The notes under the pieces: generated by a model
Told to the model about the DNA's origin: nothing
Seen by the model: the letters and a program-made list of their open reading frames with translations, nothing else
Database searches by the model: none
Position numbers and translations under genes: made by a program
Shown: positions 7,144-13,178 of the stretch, one piece after another
Position numbering within the stretch: position 1 is the first letter of the stretch
How the letters are laid out: each line of letters starts with the position of its first letter
Assembly: GCA_900765125.1 (NCBI GenBank)
Contig: CAAFQL010000024.1
Location: 1-14,725 of the forward strand
Length of the DNA stretch: 14,725 nucleotides
Reading direction: 5' to 3'
Source: Oscillospiraceae bacterium
GTDB taxonomy: Bacteria; Bacillota; Clostridia; Oscillospirales; Ruminococcaceae

Positions 7144-8031
7144 TTACTTTCTCTTCTTAGCAACCAGAGCTACACCGCCAATTACAACGAGAGCAGCAGC
7201 AGCGCCTGCTACAGGCAGAACGTCGCTTGTCTTCGGTGAAGAAGTTGAGCCCGGCTTAGCAGCTGTTGTTGTTGTTGTAGCAGCTGTTGTTGTTGTTGTA
7301 GCTGTAGTAGTTGTTGTTGTAGGTGCAGGAGTTGTAGATGTTGTTGTAGCTGTAGTAGTTGTTGTTGTTGGCTTAGTTGTGGATGTTGTTGTAGCTGTAG
7401 TAGTAGTTGTTGTTGTTGTTGTTGTAGTTGTTGTAGTTGTTGTTGTTGTTGTGGACTCACCCTTGATGATGATAGCACCGTCTATAAGACCGCCAAATGC
7501 ACCCTGAGCTTCGCCTACAGGAGTTACAACTGCAGGTCTGCCTTCCGGATTCTGAGACAGAGCTGTCAGAGTGTAAACATCGCCTTCCTTAGCATCTGCA
7601 TTTACAGTGAAAGTAATATTGTATACAACACCAGAGCCAACACATTCGATATCAGCTGTAGTCGGGTCATCCATTACAGTAGCAGCATATACAGCAAGAC
7701 CCACACTGTTGTTGTTAGCTGGTGTAGCTGGTGCAGAAACACCATTCATCATTGCTTCCATAATTGCAGCACCACTAGCACTCTTTGCAACTGTTACTTC
7801 AGAAGGATTGAAACCAACAATACCACAAAATTCTGTCCAGCTACCATCATATGATACAGGAATAGTTACCTGATAGTTAGCAGCCTTCAGTTCGTCCAGT
7901 GTCAGTTCAACAGTGCCAACAGTAAGAGAACCAGCAGCAGCGTCTGTCGGGATTGCGAATACAGCTGCAGAAGCAGCAACTACAGCAGCTGCAGAAATAG
8001 CAGCGATGCTCTTCTTAAATGTAGTCTTCAT
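7144..8031 (-). CDS. Secreted cohesin-like surface protein with Thr linker and C-terminal anchor
   Basis: A 295-residue exported protein. Residues 1-33 form a signal peptide ending near PTDAAAG. Residues of about 35-190 look like a single cohesin-type beta-sandwich: TVGTVELTLDELKAANYQVT near the start, GVVYNITFTVNADAKEGDVY later, and the closing strand DGAIIIKG. Residues of about 194-256 are an almost pure threonine linker. The end SPKTSD, a 20-residue hydrophobic stretch and KKRK resembles a sortase signal with an atypical motif; otherwise it is a membrane anchor. The layout is that of a one-cohesin anchoring scaffoldin in cellulosome- or amylosome-bearing ruminococci, expected to bind a dockerin protein such as the neighbour upstream. 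The cohesin assignment is by pattern, without a search. AAAGGA precedes the ATG. Confidence 0.75.
   Translation of the reverse strand: MKTTFKKSIAAISAAAVVAASAAVFAIPTDAAAGSLTVGTVELTLDELKAANYQVTIPVSYDGSWTEFCGIVGFNPSEVTVAKSASGAAIMEAMMNGVSAPATPANNNSVGLAVYAATVMDDPTTADIECVGSGVVYNITFTVNADAKEGDVYTLTALSQNPEGRPAVVTPVGEAQGAFGGLIDGAIIIKGESTTTTTTTTTTTTTTTTTTTATTTSTTKPTTTTTTATTTSTTPAPTTTTTTATTTTTAATTTTTAAKPGSTSSPKTSDVLPVAGAAAALVVIGGVALVAKKRK
7262..7450. repeat. Low-complexity Thr-codon tract in the cohesin gene
   Basis: GTT/GTA/GTG-rich repeats on the plus strand encode the poly-Thr linker on the minus strand. Imprecise units of about 45-50 bp (GTTGTTGTAGCTGTAGTAGT and variants) recur, so length variation between strains and assembly errors are likely here. 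Confidence 0.85.
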
Positions 8032-8073
8032 TTTAGTTAATTCCTTTCAAATATAAAATTTATTTGGATACAG

Positions 8074-8093
8074 CCGGCACATTTAAGTGCCGG
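8074..8093 (-). promoter_or_regulatory. Hairpin between dockerin and cohesin genes
   Basis: CCGGCAC (8074-8080) pairs with GTGCCGG (8087-8093) around ATTTAA. No T-run follows on the minus strand, so it is more likely an RNA-processing or partial-attenuation hairpin than a full terminator. It lies in the 91-bp gap and could set the ratio of the two proteins on a shared transcript. Confidence 0.5.
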
Positions 8094-8122
8094 TTATATA
8101 CGTACCTATTTTTTACGTTTAA

Positions 8123-10132
8123 TTACGCAAGAATGTCTTCCCATGTAGTATCCAGCATTGCCATCTGATTAGCATAGTACTTCAGGATGTTAGTTGCATC
8201 AGAAATATCAATTGAACCAGTTTCAGAATCAACGCCAGCCTTAGACTCTGTATCTACATCAGAGAGGAAGTAAGCCAAAGTATTAAGGTCAGCATCTTCA
8301 TTGAAAGATACCTCCAGCATTGCCATTCTATATGCATAGTACTTCAGAGTCAGAGAAGCATCTGAAATATCAACTACGCCACTAAGATCAGAGTCACCCT
8401 TAACGCCAATGTAAACAGTTGGCTCATTTGCTACTGTCAGATCAGCATTGTCAGCAACTACCATAGACTCAGCAGGTTTAAATGTCAGACCAAGCTTGCT
8501 TGCAACATAAGCTGTACCTTCAACTGCGTTAAAGTATTCAGCAGGAGTTGCATATGCAGGAGTCAGATACTTGTTGAAGCTTGCAGGAGAAATCTGTACA
8601 GTGTACGGAGCATCATCCAGTGTGCCAACAAGTGTCAGGCTTTCAACCAGTTCAGCAAGGTCAAATGCGTTCTCATCGTGTGAGAAGTAGTAGTCCTTAC
8701 CAGCTTCAACACTTACGCTTTCCAGAATGAAGCCTTCCGGAACTTCAGTAGAAGATGTAGTGGTTGTAGTTTCACCACTTGCTGTTGTAGTAGTAGTTGT
8801 TGTGGTTGTTGAGTCATCACCACTTGCTGTTGTAGTTGTGGTGGTGGTTGTTGAATCATCACCACTTGCTGTTGTAGTTGTGGTGGTTGTTGTTGAGTCA
8901 TCAGAAACTGTTGTTGTAGTTGTTGTTGTGGTTGTTGAGTCATCAGAAACTGTTGTTGTAGTTGTTGTTGTTGTGGTTTCTTCAACATCCTTCATAACAA
9001 TAACTCTTTTTACGTTGAAGTAAGCTGCACCTGTTACAGAAGCCTTAGCCTCAATCAACTTATAAGAATAATCATAAGCCTTGCCTTCTTCAGCATTTGC
9101 ATTTACATAAGTCTTAACCTCAGCAGCCTCAGCATCAGGAATCTGGAATGTTAAAGTATATGTACCTGCACTTGCAGCAGCCTCAAAGTTAGAACCGGAC
9201 TTAGCCAGTTCAGCAACATCATTAGCTGTTACATCAATTGCATAACCACTGGAAGCAGTGATTCCGCTTATCAGCTCTACAGCCTTATTAAAGCCTTCGC
9301 CGTGTCTTGCAACAGCCTCATCAACAGAAGCTGGAACCTTGTAAGCGTTTGTCTTATTTGCTGCAAAGTTGGAAATAGCAGCCAGCATTTCATCAGCTGT
9401 TGCATAAGAACCTTTACGTTCAAATGTTGCAGCCTTTGACATATACTCTTCAGCCTTTTCGATCTTCTTGATCATTTCAATATCCATAGCATCTGCTACG
9501 TCACTTGAAGGTGTGCCAACCTGTGCTGCTACAGATTCAGCAAGTTCAGCTGCAAGACCCTTGAAATAGCCGGACATATTGTTCTTAATGTCCACGCCGT
9601 CAACAGTCAGTGTGTAGTCAACATTTACATCCTTGCCGCTTGCGAGAACGCTTGCGTTAACAGTTGCAGCAAACTCAACTGTCTTATTGAATGCATCCAT
9701 TGTTACATTGCCTGTGTAACCCTCATTTACAAGAGCTTCACGAATCTTGGAATAAACCTTAGATTCTGCATAGTTTGTCATGTCAGCTGTAACCTTGATG
9801 GTAACTATGCCGTTGTTTACAGTCAGAACTGGATTTTCTGCTTCGTCCATGATCTCCTTGAGCATAACTGCATAAGAATTATTTTCAGGGAGAAGAGCAA
9901 TGAAATCTTCAACAGAGATTTCTTTCTGTGTGCCTTCCATAGATGCTGCAACGTTGAGCACCTTGGTATTCCATTCAGATTCAGTCTTATCTGCTGGAAT
10001 GGCGATGAAGGTATCAAGTGTGAGTGCCTTTACGCCTGCATCTTCTGCGGAGATGTTCATTACAACACTCTGTGTGAGTGCCATAGGAACAGCAATTGCA
10101 GCAGCTGCGATTCTGTTAAGAACCTTCTTCAT
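8123..10132 (-). CDS. Secreted dockerin-bearing protein, N-terminal function unknown
   Basis: A 669-residue exported protein. It has a signal peptide of about 30 residues (MKKVLNRIAAAAIAVPMALT...). A region of about 350 residues, unrecognised, contains strand-like, VTIKVTAD-type segments. Residues of about 383-459 are threonine linkers built of DDSTTTTTTTT-type units. A second module of about 115 residues begins near VPEGFILESVSVEAG, and a C-terminal dockerin occupies about 577-669. The dockerin has two F-hand-like calcium loops (GDSDLSGVVDISDASLTLKY; DVDTESKAGVDSETGSIDIS), each followed by a YYAY/YYAN helix. No catalytic motif is evident, so it may be a binding or structural component. GAGG lies 9 nt before ATG 10132; the in-frame TTG at 10138 is too close to it. 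Confidence 0.85.
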   Translation of the reverse strand: MKKVLNRIAAAAIAVPMALTQSVVMNISAEDAGVKALTLDTFIAIPADKTESEWNTKVLNVAASMEGTQKEISVEDFIALLPENNSYAVMLKEIMDEAENPVLTVNNGIVTIKVTADMTNYAESKVYSKIREALVNEGYTGNVTMDAFNKTVEFAATVNASVLASGKDVNVDYTLTVDGVDIKNNMSGYFKGLAAELAESVAAQVGTPSSDVADAMDIEMIKKIEKAEEYMSKAATFERKGSYATADEMLAAISNFAANKTNAYKVPASVDEAVARHGEGFNKAVELISGITASSGYAIDVTANDVAELAKSGSNFEAAASAGTYTLTFQIPDAEAAEVKTYVNANAEEGKAYDYSYKLIEAKASVTGAAYFNVKRVIVMKDVEETTTTTTTTTVSDDSTTTTTTTTTVSDDSTTTTTTTTASGDDSTTTTTTTTASGDDSTTTTTTTTTASGETTTTTSSTEVPEGFILESVSVEAGKDYYFSHDENAFDLAELVESLTLVGTLDDAPYTVQISPASFNKYLTPAYATPAEYFNAVEGTAYVASKLGLTFKPAESMVVADNADLTVANEPTVYIGVKGDSDLSGVVDISDASLTLKYYAYRMAMLEVSFNEDADLNTLAYFLSDVDTESKAGVDSETGSIDISDATNILKYYANQMAMLDTTWEDILA
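8775..8985. repeat. Tandem Thr-linker repeat in the dockerin gene
   Basis: Five imperfect units of about 42-45 bp encode runs of 8-9 threonines separated by (A)SGDDS or VSDDS. The units differ mainly in GTT/GTA/GTG choice and the spacer, which suggests expansion by slippage or unequal recombination. Confidence 0.85.
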
Positions 10133-10173
10133 TTCCAATTACCTCTCTTCATAATTTTTTCGTGTCCACTCGC

Positions 10174-10285
10174 TTCGCATACGTGATTGCTACTGTAAAT
10201 TAGTTTAAATTTACCCGTCTGCCAATCTGCGAACACCTAAGTATCATCGAATTATACGCTCGGTGCATGATGCGCTTTTTTCGAT
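10174..10285 (-). promoter_or_regulatory. Structured 5' leader of the dockerin gene
   Basis: The leader from the promoter at 10296-10324 folds on paper into two elements. Hairpin I pairs ATCGAA with TTCGAT (10246-10251 and 10280-10285) and starts almost at the predicted transcript end. Hairpin II is nested: 10174-10179/10228-10233 (TTCGCA/TGCGAA), 10185-10189/10223-10227 (GATTG/CAATC) and 10195-10201/10208-10214 (GTAAATT/AATTTAC). It matches no riboswitch class I know. Confidence 0.5.
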
Positions 10286-10295
10286 TTACAACAGT

Positions 10296-10324
10296 ATTTT
10301 AACATATTCCGAAGAGAAAGTCAA
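10296..10324 (-). promoter_or_regulatory. Sigma-A-type promoter for the element's dockerin gene
   Basis: TTGACT (10319-10324) and TAAAAT (10296-10301) are spaced by 17 nt on the minus strand. This gives the cargo its own vegetative-type promoter and a leader of about 155 nt. The stretch from here to the dpaA junction (10325-10436) is AT-rich and holds no gene, only a 3-codon ATG AAA AAA TAG after GAGGTGA at 10409-10420. Confidence 0.8.
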
Positions 10325-10436
10325 GCCATATATCGCATTTTTTTAAAAATTTCTGCTGTAATATTTTTTCCCTTTTTGTGGCATTTTCACAAGATGTGGC
10401 CGTTTTGTCTATTTTTTCATAATTTTCACCTCTTAT

Positions 10437-11228
10437 TCATTTGTGAAAACACATTTCATATGTCGGAAGTCCTGTTGCCCACACATATTTACATTTCATA
10501 CATGACATTGCTTCTTTCTTTATACCTCCCGGTTTCGAGGCAAGATCTATAAATACACAATTCTCACCAAGACTCATAAGCTCCTCTGTTCCAAATATCT
10601 CTGCCGGCACTGTATTGAAAATTATATCTGTTTCAGAGAGAACAGCCTTGTCGGGCATTATTCCCGAAGACTTTCCTCCCATAGTTTTTATTTTCATTCT
10701 GTCATATTCCTTACGGGCTGCTGCGGTTACGTCTGCACCCAATTTTATAAGCCTGTCAGTAAGAATCTCGCCTATCCTGCCAAATCCAATTACCAGCACA
10801 CGACTTCCCCAGATGGTTCTGCCTGTTTCTTCCATAGCTGTTTTCAGCGCCGCCTCCGCTGTGGGAACTGCATTTGCAAGAGCGAGTATTTCATCCTTCA
10901 TATAATTGTAATGTCTGAGTCCTTTTCTTTCCGCCGATTCCTCCGCCTGCTCTCCTTTTATCCCCAGCAGAACAGTTCCGCCATCTCTTATCCTTTCCAT
11001 TGCTGCGGATACATCCGAAAAAGTCTTATTGTTAAATACCGGCGGAAGCAGAAGTACATCCGCCTTTGCACCGGTACTGATAAACCTTTCGGGAATTTCT
11101 TTCCCATAGAAACTAATCTTATCTTTGTCAAATCCTGTTATTTCAACATCGTATATATCTGATAACTTCTCTGCTGCATAGAGCATACGTACATCTCTGC
11201 CTGCAACAAGAAGCCTTCTTTTTTCCAT
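10437..11228 (-). CDS. dpaA: Dipicolinate synthase subunit A, N-terminal part of the interrupted gene
   Basis: Encodes DpaA (SpoVFA), the NAD(P)-binding subunit of dipicolinate synthase. From MEKRRLLVAGRDVRMLY the protein has an N-terminal Rossmann-like domain and a second nucleotide-binding fold with GFGRIG at residues 148-153. It keeps the family sequence through WATGLP (residue 255), then runs into eight foreign residues (TYEMCFHK) and a stop inside the inserted element. It is therefore truncated by about 25 conserved residues, supplied by 5594-5674. Joined, the protein is 280 residues (SpoVFA is about 300). The open frame extends 26 codons upstream, but GGAGA before ATG 11228 and a promoter-like sequence covering the extension support this start. 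As it stands, probably inactive. Confidence 0.93.
   Translation of the reverse strand: MEKRRLLVAGRDVRMLYAAEKLSDIYDVEITGFDKDKISFYGKEIPERFISTGAKADVLLLPPVFNNKTFSDVSAAMERIRDGGTVLLGIKGEQAEESAERKGLRHYNYMKDEILALANAVPTAEAALKTAMEETGRTIWGSRVLVIGFGRIGEILTDRLIKLGADVTAAARKEYDRMKIKTMGGKSSGIMPDKAVLSETDIIFNTVPAEIFGTEELMSLGENCVFIDLASKPGGIKKEAMSCMKCKYVWATGLPTYEMCFHK
10449..10456. repeat. 8-bp direct repeat near the right end (ACACATTT)
   Basis: The second copy of the repeat at 5693-5700. See that entry for its in-frame but less family-like recombination product. Confidence 0.55.
10465..10468. repeat. Putative right attachment core (GGAA)
   Basis: The partner of 5673-5676. On the coding strand it lies in the codons CTT CCG of dpaA (Leu254-Pro255); the dpaA-derived sequence continues on its high-coordinate side and the element on the other. 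Confidence 0.65.
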
Positions 11229-11270
11229 AAAACCATCTCCGTTCGGGTACATTACAGCTTCGGCTTTCTT

Positions 11271-11298
11271 CATTCTATGATGGTGACATATGTTTTGT
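11271..11298 (-). promoter_or_regulatory. Candidate sigma-K-type promoter of the dpaA-dpaB operon
   Basis: On the minus strand AC (11297-11298), 17 nt, CATAGAATG (11271-11279) matches the mother-cell sigma-K pattern (AC, 16-17 nt, CATANNNTA) except at the last base. It would start transcription about 35 nt before ATG 11228. The orthologous spoVF operon of B. subtilis is sigma-K controlled. The motif is short, so this is suggestive only. Confidence 0.4.
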
Positions 11299-11316
11299 GC
11301 AGCCATCTGCTAACCG

Positions 11317-11344
11317 AAAAGGCACCTGCATTTCTGCAAGTGCC
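11317..11344 (-). terminator. Rho-independent terminator after the HtrA gene
   Basis: GGCACCTGCA (11321-11330) pairs with TGCAAGTGCC (11335-11344) with one mismatch, followed on the minus strand by TTTTC. It separates the protease gene from the dpaA promoter. Confidence 0.8.
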
Positions 11345-11410
11345 ATCCGGAAAATAATAAGGAGAATGTATGAAGATAGTGGAATGCTATTTAGTGGACG
11401 GATTATACTG

Positions 11411-13009
11411 TCAATCCGCCTTTGCTACAGCTTCTTCAAGTGTTACTGTAACATCCATCTGCTGACCCTGACGAACTATTGTCAGTACTACCTGTTCGCC
11501 TGCGTCATGCTGGTTTTTATATTCATTGAGTTCTTCTGTTGTAGTAATAGTATTGCCGTCAATTGCAATTATAAAATCCTGAACCTGAAGTCCTGCCTTA
11601 TCAGCAGCACCGCCCTCAGTTATACTAATAATACAAGCACCCATTGGAAAATTATATGCCTGTGCCACGGCTTCAGATACGTCCTGACAGGTAATGCCAA
11701 GCTGCGGTCTGCCTGTTACATAACCATATGTGATCAGATCATCTACAATTTCTTTTGCTTCAGTTATTGGAATAGCAAAACCTATACCCTCAATAGAAGC
11801 ATTATTGCTTGAATAGCTTGATGACATCTTAGCAGAGTTTATGCCAATTACCTGTCCTGCACTATTTATAAGCGGACCGCCTGAGTTACCGCTGTTGATA
11901 GCAGTATCAGTCTGTATAAGTCTCATCTTCTTGTCATTTATGGTTATCTCTCGGTTAAGAGCGGAAATAATACCGCAGGTAACAGTATTCTGAAGTTCAA
12001 GTCCCAGAGGATTACCTATTGCAACAACAAGCTCACCTACCTGACATTCATCACTGTCACCAAATTCAGCAGCCACAAGACCTGTCTGTTCAACTTTTAG
12101 AACCGCAAGGTCAGATTCAACATCGTATGCAACGATTGCTGCTTCATATATTGTTTCCTGATCGGACATCTGTATTTCCACAGACTGTGCCTCACCATAG
12201 CCTGAACTGCTGTCATATATTACATGGGCATTTGTTACTATATATCCATCAGAGGAAATAACAACGCCTGTACCTGTACCAACAGCCTGCTGTGTCTGAG
12301 AACCGCCATTATTAAATCCAAAATATCCGAATCCAAAGCTTGACGGTGACTGAACACTTGCCATAAATGTAGCCTGAACACCTACAACAGACGGAGTCAG
12401 CTTGCTGACGATCTCCGGAATAGTAATAGCATCTTTTCTTGAAGCAAGTTCAATAAGGCTTTGAGACACACCGCTTGATGCAAAACCAGCAGATGTACTT
12501 TTATTGTTATCTCCGGTATTTTTATCTTTACCGGAATCATCCGCAGGAGCAATATAGCTATTATTATCTTTACTCACCTGATCGCTGCCCTTGTTGATAA
12601 AATATCCGCCTGCAAAAGAGGCACTGACAACAAATACTGCTGCTGTAACAATGGCGGCAATTTTCAGACCTTTTTTACTGCCTTTTTTCTTTTCTGTATT
12701 ATTAACGGGCTGTGCTGCATTTGTATTTGTATAATAATTTGCATAGTTTATGCCGTTTGCGCTGCCTGTTCTGTTTGTGTAACTGCTTGTATTGTATCCG
12801 CTGTTATAAGGAGATCCACTTGTATATCCTGAACTGTCAGAATAACTGTTATTTCTGATTGGTTCGTCCTGATGAGGATTAGGGTTACGATAGTAGCCGC
12901 TTTTATAATCAGAACCAGTGTTTTGTGCACTTGTATTATTTGCGTTTGAGGAATTGTCAGCTTCCGATACTGCATCGTTCAGCTTGTTGTCATTTTCAAA
13001 TTCAGCCAT
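11411..13009 (-). CDS. HtrA/DegP-like membrane-anchored serine protease with PDZ domain
   Basis: A 532-residue envelope quality-control protease. Residues 1-110 are cytoplasmic and rich in N, S, Y, T and G. Residues of about 115-138 are a single membrane anchor after KKKGSKKG. The trypsin-like domain outside the membrane has His262 (TNAHV), Asp300 (SDLAVLK) and Ser376 (GNSGGP), all intact. A PDZ domain occupies about 430-525. It fits the HtrA/YyxA type of Gram-positive bacteria, which degrades or refolds misfolded exported proteins. AAAGGATG precedes the ATG. It is a single-gene unit with its own promoter and terminator, and the many exported dockerin/cohesin proteins nearby are plausible but unproven clients. 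Confidence 0.95.
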   Translation of the reverse strand: MAEFENDNKLNDAVSEADNSSNANNTSAQNTGSDYKSGYYRNPNPHQDEPIRNNSYSDSSGYTSGSPYNSGYNTSSYTNRTGSANGINYANYYTNTNAAQPVNNTEKKKGSKKGLKIAAIVTAAVFVVSASFAGGYFINKGSDQVSKDNNSYIAPADDSGKDKNTGDNNKSTSAGFASSGVSQSLIELASRKDAITIPEIVSKLTPSVVGVQATFMASVQSPSSFGFGYFGFNNGGSQTQQAVGTGTGVVISSDGYIVTNAHVIYDSSSGYGEAQSVEIQMSDQETIYEAAIVAYDVESDLAVLKVEQTGLVAAEFGDSDECQVGELVVAIGNPLGLELQNTVTCGIISALNREITINDKKMRLIQTDTAINSGNSGGPLINSAGQVIGINSAKMSSSYSSNNASIEGIGFAIPITEAKEIVDDLITYGYVTGRPQLGITCQDVSEAVAQAYNFPMGACIISITEGGAADKAGLQVQDFIIAIDGNTITTTEELNEYKNQHDAGEQVVLTIVRQGQQMDVTVTLEEAVAKAD

Positions 13010-13059
13010 GAAATATCATCCTTTCAATCTATTTAAAAGCTCTTGCTTTTGTTTCTGTA

Positions 13060-13087
13060 ATTATAATTATACTTTTTAATGTGATAA
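13060..13087 (-). promoter_or_regulatory. Candidate sigma-A promoter for the HtrA gene
   Basis: TTATCA (13082-13087), 16 nt, TATAAT (13060-13065) on the minus strand; a second TATAAT directly precedes it (13066-13071). The -35 box is weak. The leader is about 45 nt. Confidence 0.5.
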
Positions 13088-13103
13088 TATTATGATAACC
13101 TAT

Positions 13104-13129
13104 AGAAAACGCAGTAAAACTGAACTGCG
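13104..13129 (-). terminator. Terminator after the GDSL-dockerin gene
   Basis: CGCAGT (13110-13115) pairs with ACTGCG (13124-13129); on the minus strand the stem is followed by TTTTCTAT. It lies about 50 bp after the esterase stop codon. Confidence 0.65.
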
Positions 13130-13178
13130 GACTTTTTCACAACCGGACTGCAAAACTTACACACATACCATAAGTCTA

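Larger units (their letters stand above)
5677..10468. mobile_element. Skin-like intervening element in dpaA with serine recombinase and cohesin/dockerin cargo
   Basis: A 4,792-bp insertion that splits dpaA and is bounded by GGAA. It holds three minus-strand genes in the same direction as dpaA: a dockerin protein, a cohesin-like surface protein and a large serine recombinase whose stop codon lies 22 bp inside the left end. Removing it joins the dpaA halves in frame with the family motif intact, although its length is not a multiple of three. This arrangement matches known sporulation intervening elements such as skin in sigK: a mother-cell gene, a recombinase next to one junction, and exact restoration. 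There are no phage structural genes, transposase or obvious excision-directionality factor. Whether excision occurs, and when, is inferred. Confidence 0.85.

Noticed and set aside
6872..7507. Long plus-strand frame with runs of valine
   Set aside because: It is the antisense of the poly-Thr linker and recombinase 5' end; its residue runs come from the GTT repeats and it has no ribosome-binding site.
7262..8985. Repeats as a possible CRISPR array
   Set aside because: Repeats are in-frame Thr codons inside genes, degenerate, with no unique spacers and no cas genes.
8727..9023. Plus-strand valine/serine-rich frame
   Set aside because: Mirror of the dockerin-gene Thr linker, with no start signal.
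10409..10420. Three-codon ORF ATG AAA AAA TAG after GAGGTGA
   Set aside because: Too short to support a peptide; it could be a remnant of a signal-peptide gene but nothing else of it remains.
11229..11306. 26-residue N-terminal extension of dpaA
   Set aside because: It lies over the likely promoter, is not family-like, and ATG 11228 has its own ribosome-binding site.
11370..11465. 31-codon plus-strand ORF with GGAGA before ATG
   Set aside because: It overlaps the 3' end of the HtrA gene in antisense, with no promoter and no recognisable product; chance is sufficient.
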